In this document: piece by piece, positions 27,146 through 36,103 of the stretch | Numbering within the stretch: position 1 is the stretch's first letter | How the letters are laid out: each line of letters starts with the position of its first letter | Assembly: GCF_016925535.1 (NCBI RefSeq) | Contig: NZ_CP070496.1 | Span: 3,162,001-3,226,000 of the forward strand | Source: Natronoglycomyces albus | Lineage (GTDB): Bacteria > Actinomycetota > Actinomycetes > Mycobacteriales > Micromonosporaceae | Length of the DNA stretch: 64,000 nt | Reading direction: 5' to 3' | The notes under the pieces: model-generated | What the model was told of the DNA's origin: nothing | The model's database searches: none | Seen by the model: the letters and a program-made list of their open reading frames with translations, nothing else | Made by a program: the position numbers and the translations under genes

Positions 27146-28183
27146 TCACAGCCGAGACAACCAGTCGCCCTCACCCTTGGCTTTCAACAACCGCCCATAG
27201 CGTTCGGTTTTGGCCCGCCAGCCATGGGCAATCGACTTCAACAGCTCGAAGTACAGAAGAGTGTCGAGAAAATCCGGGTCAGTGACCTCGACATTCGGGG
27301 CGTCGATTCGCGCGTCGAAGTTCGCATTGGGGGTATGCCAGTCGCCATAGTTGTCGTCCAAGTACATCTGGGGCACCGAAGGAACGTACTGACGCTGGCC
27401 CAAGAACTCCACCTCGGACAGTTCAAAGGGCCGGTTCCACCAGCGCGTGGAGGTCCCGTCATGCCAGATGCGCCCGTCTTCGCGGTAGTGCGGGAACAGG
27501 TCAACCGAGGTGCCGTTGCGGTGATCCAGGCGCAGTCGTTCAGAGTTGAAGTCGAGCCGTTTTACCAGGAAATGGTCGTTCCTTTCGAACGCGGCGGTGA
27601 GGTCGGCGGCGCTGATCTCATCAGTGAAAAAGCCCAGGTCAATGTCCTTGTCCCAGGCGATGAATCGACCCGAGCGAACGTATCCCAGTAGCGTTCCCGA
27701 AATGAGAAAGCCGCGCACGCCCAGGTCGTCTAGCTGGGAGTTCAGGTCAATGAGCGCCTCGGTGGCGCGCCGGGAGAACGGGTCACCGTGCCCCGGAATG
27801 AGCAGCTGTGAACGGGTGAACACCTTCTTGCCAGCCCGTTTGATCTGCACGGACGGTCGTCGCTGATGCCCGGCCGCCCGCAGGATCGCCTTCCGCAGCA
27901 AGTTCCGCGAATCGTCGTGCTCGCCAGCCACGCTGGCCGCCCGCGCCACCGTGCGCAGCAGCGGCACCCGATGATGGCACTTCTTGGGGCTCTCCAACCA
28001 GAGGTCTTTGATCTTCTCGTAATCGGACGGCTGCCGCATCAGAGACCACAGCTGCCCCCACATGCGGCGCGAGCCCCATTTACCTGAACGCAGACTGTCG
28101 ACGGCAATGGCGAAAGCATCCGCCGATTTTCCCTGGCGGCGCGCCTGGCGCACAGCCTCCAACCATTCCTCGACAGTTGCCAT
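27146..28183 (-). CDS. LicD-family phosphotransferase
   Basis: 345 residues, ATG with gggtgg upstream. An N-terminal helical part (residues ~1-135, TPR-like: WLEAVRQARRQGKSADAFAI) is followed by a LicD nucleotidyltransferase fold: FLISGTLLGYVRSGRFIAWD, then DKDIDLGFF (the DxD metal site) and GTSVDLFPHYREDG. LicD enzymes move phosphocholine-like groups from a CDP/CMP carrier to a surface glycan. Here the donor could be the CMP-activated phosphonate. Its start lies inside the end of the upstream LicD frame. Confidence 0.85.
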   Translation of the reverse strand: MATVEEWLEAVRQARRQGKSADAFAIAVDSLRSGKWGSRRMWGQLWSLMRQPSDYEKIKDLWLESPKKCHHRVPLLRTVARAASVAGEHDDSRNLLRKAILRAAGHQRRPSVQIKRAGKKVFTRSQLLIPGHGDPFSRRATEALIDLNSQLDDLGVRGFLISGTLLGYVRSGRFIAWDKDIDLGFFTDEISAADLTAAFERNDHFLVKRLDFNSERLRLDHRNGTSVDLFPHYREDGRIWHDGTSTRWWNRPFELSEVEFLGQRQYVPSVPQMYLDDNYGDWHTPNANFDARIDAPNVEVTDPDFLDTLLYFELLKSIAHGWRAKTERYGRLLKAKGEGDWLSRL

Positions 28184-29532
28184 AAACCACCCACAGATCT
28201 GGCCAATTCGTCTTCTTCGGCCATCGTCAACTCATCGCGCGCACCAACCATGTCACCCTCGACAAGGCACCGATACGCCCTTCGCAAAAAGTGTAGGCGC
28301 AGGTAGACCGGGTCAGTGGTCTCAACATTGGGCGCGTCGGCACCAATGAACGCGTCGAAGCCCGGATAGGGGGTACGCCAGTCGCCATAGTTCTCGGTCA
28401 AATAGGTCTCATGGTCCGAGGGGATGGGAAGGTCGGTGCCTTGGGCTCGTATCGTGTCGATGTCGAAGGCGGAGTTACGCCACCGCACGAATACCCCGTC
28501 ATGGAAGTAGGAGCCGTCTTCCTCATAGAAGCGGAAGATATCGATGGGGGAGCCACCCCGGTGCCGGAGCCCGACTTTCTCGGTCAAAGGGTGGGTGACG
28601 ATCTCAAAGCGCGGGTGGGCGCGGAATATCTCACTGAGCTTGTCCCGGTCGTAGTCGGCCTCGAAAACTCCCAGGTCGATATCGCCGTCGGCTGAGAGTG
28701 GGCGTCCCTCGCGCACCAAACCTAGCGCCGTTCCGGCCGCGAAAAAGTGCGGCACGCCTGCCTTGGACAAGGTCTCGTGCAAATCGATGATGGCGCTCCA
28801 GGCTCCCCGGCCACCCAGTTTGACCGGCGGCGACAGCTTCGGCGGGATATGCCCGTCCAGGACTAGGCGGATGCCGCTGCGGTAGGTCTCGATGGCCTGC
28901 TCAGTGAGACCCGCGCGGGCTGCGGCGGTGGCCAAGGGGCGGATCGTGCGCAAGAGATCCCCTGGCTCAGTGGTGGCGTGTTCCCACGCCGCGTAGATGC
29001 GCTTGTACTGTTCGGGAGTGTGACTCATGCGAGCGGCGGCACCGACGACCGTGTTATTGCGCGGCATGCGCCCCACGGCGGCTACGGCGACCTCATCGGC
29101 CTGGGCGATGTCAAGAGCCTGGTAGGCGGCTTGCACTTCCCGCGCCAACGCGCGCGCGGAGGAGGGTTGCAGCATCCGCGCCTGGCGGGCCAGTTCCAAT
29201 GATTTCTGGTAGTCGCCGTGGTACCCAAGGAATTCCGAGTACAGGCAACGCGGCTCGACGTGTTCGGGGAAGCGGTCGATCAGCTGCAAGAGCGCCTCAC
29301 GGGCGGCTTCATCGGCCCCGGCTAGGAACATCGACCGGGTGGCGCTCATAGCCACCGAGTAGTAGCGCAGCGGCACGCCACCAATGGAATCGATGTAGTC
29401 GGCCATTTCCTGGGCGGTGAGGCGCTCGGATTGGTATTTCAGCGCGGCGTAGGTGCGCAGCCCTCCGGGGGGTAGCACCTTGTAAGCGGGGAGCTTCGTT
29501 ACCGCTCTTGCCACGACCTGTTTCAACTTCAT
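28039..29532 (-). CDS. LicD-family phosphotransferase with long helical N-terminal half
   Basis: About 497 residues from ATG 29532 (MKLKQVVARAVTKLP), preferred because agaggatgg lies just upstream; an ATG at 29538 is too close to it. Residues ~1-240 are helical repeats (YSEFLGYHGDYQKSLELARQ, TPR-like). The LicD core follows: HFFAAGTALGLVREGRPLS, DGDIDLGVF (metal site), GSPIDIFRFYEEDG and YGDWRTPYPGFD. The last ~48 codons overlap the next LicD gene by 145 bp and are rich in Arg and Cys, unlike the rest, which suggests a shifted or lost stop. Predicted role as for the neighbouring LicD, on another acceptor or donor. Confidence 0.8.
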   Translation of the reverse strand: MKLKQVVARAVTKLPAYKVLPPGGLRTYAALKYQSERLTAQEMADYIDSIGGVPLRYYSVAMSATRSMFLAGADEAAREALLQLIDRFPEHVEPRCLYSEFLGYHGDYQKSLELARQARMLQPSSARALAREVQAAYQALDIAQADEVAVAAVGRMPRNNTVVGAAARMSHTPEQYKRIYAAWEHATTEPGDLLRTIRPLATAAARAGLTEQAIETYRSGIRLVLDGHIPPKLSPPVKLGGRGAWSAIIDLHETLSKAGVPHFFAAGTALGLVREGRPLSADGDIDLGVFEADYDRDKLSEIFRAHPRFEIVTHPLTEKVGLRHRGGSPIDIFRFYEEDGSYFHDGVFVRWRNSAFDIDTIRAQGTDLPIPSDHETYLTENYGDWRTPYPGFDAFIGADAPNVETTDPVYLRLHFLRRAYRCLVEGDMVGARDELTMAEEDELARSVGGLWQLSRNGWRLCARRAARENRRMLSPLPSTVCVQVNGARAACGGSCGL

Positions 29533-30147
29533 ACCCATCCTCTGCGTGCGCCGAGACCTGCTGCGTCGTCTCTCATGCGATCACGTGCCCACTGAGGCCA
29601 ATCGGCCTGGGGTGGGCACGGCGTGAAGATGGAATTCTAGCTGGCCGGCGAAATATAAATGGTTTCACCTTAGCGGGAATTTCCCATAAAAGCACCCAAC
29701 TGTCTAGAAACGCTCGACCATGCTCTTTTCTCATTAATTGTCCGAAAACTGGCACCGTCCTCATCGTCAGTCACCCGGCGGCCACAGACCGCACCACCTG
29801 CGGCGATGGCGACCTCCACCGGACAAAGCCAGCGCCGCGTCCGGCCGGTGACCTGCCCAACCGACGTGGTCTGGCCACCGGCGGGGCGTGTAAGATTCCA
29901 GCCGCACGCCAAAACCGTATGCTGCTCTCATTGCACCCGCGTTACCCGCATGTCACCACTGACTTCTCCACCGTCTGCCAGTGGCATCGCGACCGCGCCG
30001 CGGCGTTTGCGTCTTTGTTTCGCACCGGAGGGGCCAGCCGCGACGTCACCCGTTCCTCGCCATGGATCGATTCGGGCATTGCGCAGCAGCGACGGCCGCC
30101 GGTGCATCTCAGTAGCAGCCACCTTCCGCGCAGCATGGAGTCGTCCG
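29533..30147. promoter_or_regulatory. Divergent intergenic region between LicD genes
   Basis: About 615 bp between the minus-strand LicD genes and the plus-strand LicD/ATP-grasp operon. Its first ~230 bp are AT-richer (for example ggaattctagctggccggcgaaatataaatgg) and should hold promoters for both. A rightward open frame from 29806 exists but is Arg/Cys/Pro-rich and not protein-like; I see no gene. Confidence 0.45.
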
Positions 30148-32163
30148 TTGGTCAACTACCGAAAAGTCACCGCCAAGCTTAAGAGCGGCTCGGACAAGCT
30201 CAAATGGTCCTCAGCCGCCGCCGCCAGCGCCCTAGTGCGGCCGCTCAGCCGCGATAAGGCCGCTTGGTTTGCTCGACAGGGTGCCGCCGAGGCGCGTATG
30301 CGGCGTTGGGATGTCGCCGCAGAACACTACCGGCAGGCGCTCGCTGTGGAGAATCCGCAGGCGGTGTGGCATTTTCAGTTGGGGTATTGCCTTTTGAAGT
30401 CGGGGAATCTGGCGAGTGCGCGGGATTCGTTGCAGGCGGCGTGTGCGGCCCAGAAGCAACCTTCGTGGCTGATTCAGTTGGCGTTGGCCTCGTACGCGCT
30501 GGGCGATATTGAGGCAGCGATTGCGGCTTTGGACGAGTTGGGTACGGGTGTCGAGGTCCAGGAGGTGGAGACCGGCATCGAGCTGGCGGAGTTGTATGCC
30601 TCGATTGGCCGTTGGTTCGATGCGCAGGCGACTTTGAGTCGCCTGGTGGCTTCTCACCCCAAGCACGCTAATTTGCATCGTCGCCTGTCAGGGCATTTGG
30701 GCAAACTGGCGTTGTGGGGCGGCTCGTTTACCGAGGTGTCGGCAGACCGGGCGCAAGCGCTGTTTCAGTTCGGCAAGGGCGCGAAGGTGGCGAAGCCAGC
30801 AGCGGCGCGGCAGGTCATCGAGCGGGCGGTCAAGCTGGATCCGCGCCATGCGACGTGGCTGGCTCCGTTGGGCGATGCCCGCTTCGATGACGGTGACGTC
30901 GAGGGCGCGATCAGCGCCTATGAGTCGGCGGTGGAGGAGTGCGACCGCTCCGATGCGATGTGGGCGATCACCGCCAAGCACCGTTGGCAGTTCCGGCTGG
31001 AGCGAATGCGCTTTCTGCAAGGCCGACCACAGGCTGAGGATCCGTTGTTCGCCGCTACTACCGTCCCCAAGCTGGCAGCGTCCGTCAGCGCCGAGCCGGA
31101 GCCGGTGGTGGGCCTGTACGACCTACGGCCTTCGTTCTTGGGCCTGGTCGTGGACGGTTTCCTGGCCTCCTCGGACGCCGACCAGGTGGAGATCTGGCTC
31201 AACGGTGAGAACATTCGCACGGTGAATGTGTCCACCGACGGGTTCTTCGGGCAGTTTCGGTTCCATTTCCGCCGTAGCTCGGTGGAGATCATGCCCCAGG
31301 AGTTCACTCTCGAAGTGCGTACGCCCCAAGGTGAGTCGCTGTTGACGCGCACCGGTGGCACCGAGTATGAGGTTCGGTTGCCCAATAGCACCGGCCAGTT
31401 GGCGGCGGCTTTGGCTGAGGGTTCCAAGATTGACAAGAAGGGTGAGATTTCCAAGTCGCTGGCTGAGACGCGCGAGCGCCAGCAGGAATATCTGCGCATT
31501 TACGAGCAAGTGCGGGACTTTTTCGAGCAGCGGTTTGACCGTTCGCTGTTCCTTATGTATGGCACCTTGTTGGGTTATTATCGCGGCGGTGACTTCATCC
31601 CGACCGATGATGACTTTGACGCGGGTTACGTGTCGTATCGGACCAACCCGGCTGAGGTGAAGGCCGAGGCGCAAGACTTGGTCGTGGAGTTGGTGAAGGC
31701 CGGTTTCACGGTGAGCATCAACCGGCGCGGCAAACTGTTTCGGGTGCAGTTGGAACGTGGCGCGACCGACGGTTTCCACCTCGATTTGCGTCCACTGTGG
31801 TTCCAAGATGGGAAGTTGTGGGTGCATAACCACTGTTCCTATCCGTCGACTCCCGAGAAGTTCGTGCCGGTCGTTGACGGCCAGTTGCGCGGGACCCGAG
31901 TTTCGACCCCCGCCGACACCGAGGACTTTCTGCGCAATCACTACGGCCCGGGTTGGAAGACGCCCGACCCCGGGTTCATCTACTACGGTGACGAGGTAGA
32001 TCCGCTGGTGCGCAAGAACTTGGAAGCCGCCTTCATCACCCCGGCCGAGTATCGCAAGCTGGAGGCGCGCGTGGCCAAGGAGATCGCGGGGGTTCCCGGC
32101 GCGGGTCGGCTAGTGTCAATTGGCGCGCAGAGCCTGTACCCGCTGGAAGACTGCATCAGCTAG
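30148..32163 (+). CDS. TPR-LicD composite transferase
   Basis: Starts at TTG 30148 (LVNYRKVTAKLKSG) with tggag 7 nt upstream; 671 residues. Residues ~30-260 are tetratricopeptide-like repeats (WDVAAEHYRQALAVENPQAV; GDVEGAISAYESAVEECDRS). A beta-rich linker follows (VVDGFLASSDADQVEIWLNG), then a LicD domain: LFLMYGTLLGYYRGGDFIPT, DDDFDAGYVSY (metal site) and DGFHLDLRPLWFQDG. Third LicD-type enzyme of the locus, first gene of the rightward operon with the ATP-grasp genes, linking LicD chemistry to them. Acceptor unknown. Confidence 0.85.
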   Translation: MVNYRKVTAKLKSGSDKLKWSSAAAASALVRPLSRDKAAWFARQGAAEARMRRWDVAAEHYRQALAVENPQAVWHFQLGYCLLKSGNLASARDSLQAACAAQKQPSWLIQLALASYALGDIEAAIAALDELGTGVEVQEVETGIELAELYASIGRWFDAQATLSRLVASHPKHANLHRRLSGHLGKLALWGGSFTEVSADRAQALFQFGKGAKVAKPAAARQVIERAVKLDPRHATWLAPLGDARFDDGDVEGAISAYESAVEECDRSDAMWAITAKHRWQFRLERMRFLQGRPQAEDPLFAATTVPKLAASVSAEPEPVVGLYDLRPSFLGLVVDGFLASSDADQVEIWLNGENIRTVNVSTDGFFGQFRFHFRRSSVEIMPQEFTLEVRTPQGESLLTRTGGTEYEVRLPNSTGQLAAALAEGSKIDKKGEISKSLAETRERQQEYLRIYEQVRDFFEQRFDRSLFLMYGTLLGYYRGGDFIPTDDDFDAGYVSYRTNPAEVKAEAQDLVVELVKAGFTVSINRRGKLFRVQLERGATDGFHLDLRPLWFQDGKLWVHNHCSYPSTPEKFVPVVDGQLRGTRVSTPADTEDFLRNHYGPGWKTPDPGFIYYGDEVDPLVRKNLEAAFITPAEYRKLEARVAKEIAGVPGAGRLVSIGAQSLYPLEDCIS

Positions 32164-32171
32164 GAGTAGCC

Positions 32172-33485
32172 GTGCCACAGAAGAAACGAACTGACTCGTT
32201 GTGGAAGCCGCTCAAGCGATCCCGGTTGTATCCGATGGTGTGGCGTTCGCAGCGTCGACGGTGGCGGCGATCCGACGATGTGGCGTCACGCTTGCACTTG
32301 CTGTACTGGCAGCGGCGCGACGACATGCTCCCGGCCTACTTCGCGAAGTTTGACCAATACGAGTGTCCACAGGGGTTCAAGGCGGCACTGCGATGGTACG
32401 CGTTGGACGTCGGCCTGGATTCGCTGCGGCAGGTCAAACGCTATGGTTCCCTGATTCGCACCCGCACCGGTATGTCGCGATTGCGTCAGCTGTGGCAGGT
32501 TTTGTGGTGGTCGGCCAAGGTTCCGATGACGCCGAAGACTTACTACCACAACGAGATGTACCGGCCCGAGGTTCGCCAACGCTACAACGAGTTTTTGCAC
32601 CGCCATGAACTCAAAGGGGTCCTGTATTTGCTAGCAGCCCCGCAAGAGAACCTGGCCGACATCGCTCCGTTGAACGACAAGTCGGCTTTTGCCGACAAGG
32701 CCCAGGCCGACGGTCTACCGGTCGTGGGTACCGTGGCGCTCATTGCCGAGGGTGACATCACCAAGGCCCCCGACCAGATACCGCGAGCGGACTTGTTTGT
32801 CAAACCACGAGGAGCCAAGGGCGGCAAGGGCGCGCAGCTATGGATATACCAAGAAGCACCGGACTCCTTCACCAATTCCAAGCAACAACTGACTGTTGAA
32901 CGCTCACAGCTACTGGAGCATCTCAGCCAAGACGACGCTGACTGTGTGGTGCAACGACGGCTCATCGCACACCCCGAACTAGCCGACCTGACCTTGGACG
33001 CGGTGCCGACCCTGCGCCTGATCACCTTCACCAACGAATCGGGAGACTCCGAAGTGGTCGCCGGCGCGTTCCGTATGCCCGCCAAGAAAGGCGCAGTCGT
33101 CGACAACTTCCACGCCGGAGGAATCGCCGCGCCCATCGATGTGGACACTGGCACTCTCGGCCCAGCCATATCGATGAAGCTCGACCCCGCCGGTAAGCAC
33201 TCCGCGCACCCGGTCACCGGGGCGGCCATCGACGGACGGGTCCTGCCCGGTTGGGAGGACATCCTTGAGGTGACTCACCGGGCTCACCAAGCTTTCGCAC
33301 CCCGGGTCCTCGTCGGCTGGGACATTTGCATGAGCAAAGACGGTCCCATCCTGGTGGAGGGCAACGAACAGCCCGGCATCGACCTCGTACAGCGTCTTTC
33401 CGGGCAGCCACTGGGGACCAGTCGTTTCGGGCAGCTGTTGGCTCACCACATCGACGCACACCTCGCCGCCACCAAGTCGGCCTAA
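32172..33485 (+). CDS. Sugar-transfer-associated ATP-grasp protein
   Basis: 437 residues, GTG start with taggag SD. Matches the ATPgrasp_ST group (PF14397), found in exopolysaccharide loci: a basic N-terminal ~120 residues, then NDKSAFADKAQADGLPVVGT, DLFVKPRGAKGGKGAQLW (ATP lysine and glycine loop), VQRRLIAHPELADL, and GWDICMSKDGPILVEGNEQPG (metal-binding E...N). It probably forms an amide or ester bond on a glycan or polyol acceptor. It lies 8 bp after the TPR-LicD gene and 24 bp before the first large ATP-grasp gene. It is not a close paralogue of the array that follows. Confidence 0.88.
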   Translation: MPQKKRTDSLWKPLKRSRLYPMVWRSQRRRWRRSDDVASRLHLLYWQRRDDMLPAYFAKFDQYECPQGFKAALRWYALDVGLDSLRQVKRYGSLIRTRTGMSRLRQLWQVLWWSAKVPMTPKTYYHNEMYRPEVRQRYNEFLHRHELKGVLYLLAAPQENLADIAPLNDKSAFADKAQADGLPVVGTVALIAEGDITKAPDQIPRADLFVKPRGAKGGKGAQLWIYQEAPDSFTNSKQQLTVERSQLLEHLSQDDADCVVQRRLIAHPELADLTLDAVPTLRLITFTNESGDSEVVAGAFRMPAKKGAVVDNFHAGGIAAPIDVDTGTLGPAISMKLDPAGKHSAHPVTGAAIDGRVLPGWEDILEVTHRAHQAFAPRVLVGWDICMSKDGPILVEGNEQPGIDLVQRLSGQPLGTSRFGQLLAHHIDAHLAATKSA

Positions 33486-33509
33486 GCCCCACCGCGAAAG
33501 GATTCCGCC

Positions 33510-36089
33510 GTGACAGCAGCCGCTCGACCCACGCCCGGCAGCACTGCCGAGGAGTTGCGGATCGACAGAGTCAGCCTCATCCAGTACTCCGGGCTGTCGA
33601 TCCACGCCCGAGTATTGAACCCGCCGCTAGGGTTCCTCCTCGGCATCAAGGGCACACGAGGCGGCGAGGAATTCGAAGCCTGGGGCGAGGCCGCGGTTCC
33701 CGGGCGCGTCACGGCCCAGACCTGGCGAGCGCTGCACGAGACCGCCGCCGAGCTGGAAGGGTCGACGATCTCACTGGGCACGTGGGCAAAGCAGCCCCGC
33801 CAGCACGCACGCTTCTCCCCGTGGTGGACGAAGCATCGCTTCAGCAACCGCAACGCATACCGCTTCGCAAACCTGTTGATCGAATCGCTGGCGCTGGAGG
33901 TACTGGACCAGACCGGAATCCTTGCCTCCCAAGGCTGGGCGGTTGACGTGGACGAGGTGGCGGCGCAGCGCCGCCACCTGATCAAACTCCCCACTAAACC
34001 CACCGAGGCCCACCGCCAACGGCTGCACGGCCTCCTAGGCCCCACCGACGAGGAGTCCGACGAAACGCGTGCCCCAATCTATCGGGTCGAATGCACCGGC
34101 AATGTTGACGCCGACCTCGCCTTGCTCGCCCACATGGCCGACACCGACACCCTGCCAGCGCAGCGCCCGACGCTGTGGCTGACGTTCACCAATCCACTCG
34201 CCACCGCCACCGCCGAAGCCTATGTGGACAAGCTTTCGGCACTGCAAGTCAGCACTCCTTTGACCGGGCGCGTCATCGTTGAAGACGTGTTGCCCGGTCG
34301 CCGTCCCGCCCAGCTGGTGCGACTCCAGAAGCGCGCCGACGCGGCCTTGAGCCACTCCGAGGCAACCTTGAGCATTGCCGCTCGGCGCGACATCAACAGC
34401 GCCGCCGCCCTCAAGAAGCTACTGCGCTCAGGCCACATCGATGTCATCGTCCTCGACCCCAACGAATGGGGTTCCTTTACCGCCTTGCGCGACGCCGCTA
34501 CCTCGACCAAGGAAGCCAGCGCTAACGTGCAAGTTTGGCTCAACGGCTCCGGCTTCGGCTGCGTCCTCACCCGACGGCGCGAGGCACAGCTTTTCGCCTC
34601 CACCGCCCAACTGGACGGTTACTGCCTCGACGACACCGCCGACAAATGGTCCACATTCCAACCCGGATGGGACCCAGAGAAAGCAATCGCGCCCCGAGTC
34701 GGACCCCAACAGCGCATCGACCTGCTACAGCTGGCCCCAAAAATCGACAAGTACCTGTCACTACCCGCCGCCGGGCCCAGTAAACAACCGCAAGCCAACG
34801 ACTTCTCCTCAGATTTCATGCCGGGCCTACCCACCGGCATGGCCAAACAATGGCACCTGGAAATGTCCGCCATGCAAGCCGGACTCTCCACCCGCCGGCT
34901 GGGCCGCCACCTCTTCCTCATCGAACAAGCAGGTCGCGAACCAGTCGGGTTCACCGAATCCCAGCCCAGCACCACCTCGATGGCCTCTCGCGCGATCGCC
35001 CGGGAAAAAGGCATCACCCGAGCCCTATTGGACCATCACGACCTGCCCATCGCCCCAGGTTTCCTGCACCCGGCCGGCGACCCCGACGGAGCCGAAAAAC
35101 GCGCCCTGGAAATGGGGTTTCCACTGGTGGTCAAACCCGAAGGCGGCAGTCAAGGGATGGGCATCACCACCGGCATCAACAATGTCGAACAGCTTCGGCG
35201 CGCCTTCGAGGCGGTCGAAAACTCCCGCTACGCGGGCGCGGACCTCATCATCGAACGCCATGTCACCGGAGCCGACTACCGCATCATCGCCACGCCCGAT
35301 GAGGCGCTGGCCGTGATTCGTCGCGACAATGCCCGGGTATGGGGTGACGGGCGGCGCACGATCGAAGAGCTGATCCTGGAGGCGAACACGCTACGGCGGC
35401 GCAACCCGAACCTGTGTCGTCGCTTGATCGACCCCGATCAGCACCTGTTCGACACCTTGGAGAAGCAGGGCTACACGATCGATGAGATCCCTGCGGCCGA
35501 CGTCGAAGTGGAACTGTCCACGTTGGCTAACCTTTCGCAGGGGGGCACGAGCACTGAAGTGTTCGAGGAAACCCATCCGACGATTCTAGACCTGGCAGTG
35601 CGTGCCACCCGTAGTCTCGGCCTGCCCTTCGCCGGGGTCGACCTGCTCATTCCCGACCATCGTGTGTCCGTGCACGACCAGAGCCTCACCATCACCGAGA
35701 TGAACCACAACGCCGCCGTGCTGCTGCGTTACCCGATGTATGGGCCGCCACGCGATGTGTGCGAAGCGCTGGTACGTCAGGCCGGTAAGCGCGCGGGCAT
35801 GGATATGACGCCACGGCAAGAGACTCTCAACATCACCGTCACCATCACCGGGCACCTAGCCGATACTGGCTATGGCACGTGGTTTGCCAAAGCTGCGCGC
35901 GCGTTGGCGCTCAACGGTTCAGTGCGCGAGGCGGGTGACACCGTGTCCGCCCACCTTCACGGCGAAGCGATGCGTGTCACCGGGATGCTGTGCCTGGCGC
36001 ACAAGGGCTCCAAACGGTCGCTGCCGGTGGAAATACACACCCAGCCCACACCCAGCGCCCCGCCACGTGGATTCACAATCGACCGATAA
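33510..36089 (+). CDS. Enolase-like / ATP-grasp / acylphosphatase three-domain protein (array member 1)
   Basis: 859 residues, GTG with gaaagga SD. Residues ~15-420 resemble a mandelate racemase/dipeptide-epimerase-type enolase domain: cap WGEAAVP (58-64), LLIESLALEVLD (122-133), strands YRVECTGN (191-198), LTFTN (224-228), VEDVLPG (257-263), IDVIVLDPNEWGS (310-322). Catalytic lysines and most metal ligands are absent. Residues ~440-760 are a GshF-like ATP-grasp: PLVVKPEGGSQGMGIT (K~543), IIERHVTGADYRI, SQGGTSTEV, ITEMNHN. The C-terminal acylphosphatase fold (~770-859, ITGHLADTGYGTW) has lost the catalytic Arg (Gly). Predicted cytoplasmic amide ligase; substrate unknown. Confidence 0.8.
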   Translation: MTAAARPTPGSTAEELRIDRVSLIQYSGLSIHARVLNPPLGFLLGIKGTRGGEEFEAWGEAAVPGRVTAQTWRALHETAAELEGSTISLGTWAKQPRQHARFSPWWTKHRFSNRNAYRFANLLIESLALEVLDQTGILASQGWAVDVDEVAAQRRHLIKLPTKPTEAHRQRLHGLLGPTDEESDETRAPIYRVECTGNVDADLALLAHMADTDTLPAQRPTLWLTFTNPLATATAEAYVDKLSALQVSTPLTGRVIVEDVLPGRRPAQLVRLQKRADAALSHSEATLSIAARRDINSAAALKKLLRSGHIDVIVLDPNEWGSFTALRDAATSTKEASANVQVWLNGSGFGCVLTRRREAQLFASTAQLDGYCLDDTADKWSTFQPGWDPEKAIAPRVGPQQRIDLLQLAPKIDKYLSLPAAGPSKQPQANDFSSDFMPGLPTGMAKQWHLEMSAMQAGLSTRRLGRHLFLIEQAGREPVGFTESQPSTTSMASRAIAREKGITRALLDHHDLPIAPGFLHPAGDPDGAEKRALEMGFPLVVKPEGGSQGMGITTGINNVEQLRRAFEAVENSRYAGADLIIERHVTGADYRIIATPDEALAVIRRDNARVWGDGRRTIEELILEANTLRRRNPNLCRRLIDPDQHLFDTLEKQGYTIDEIPAADVEVELSTLANLSQGGTSTEVFEETHPTILDLAVRATRSLGLPFAGVDLLIPDHRVSVHDQSLTITEMNHNAAVLLRYPMYGPPRDVCEALVRQAGKRAGMDMTPRQETLNITVTITGHLADTGYGTWFAKAARALALNGSVREAGDTVSAHLHGEAMRVTGMLCLAHKGSKRSLPVEIHTQPTPSAPPRGFTIDR

Positions 36090-36103
36090 GGACGACATTG
36101 CCC

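Noticed and set aside
29806-30147. 5' extension of the TPR-LicD frame
   Set aside because: Arg/Cys/Pro-rich, with no similarity to LicD neighbours; the TTG at 30148 has tggag at the right distance.
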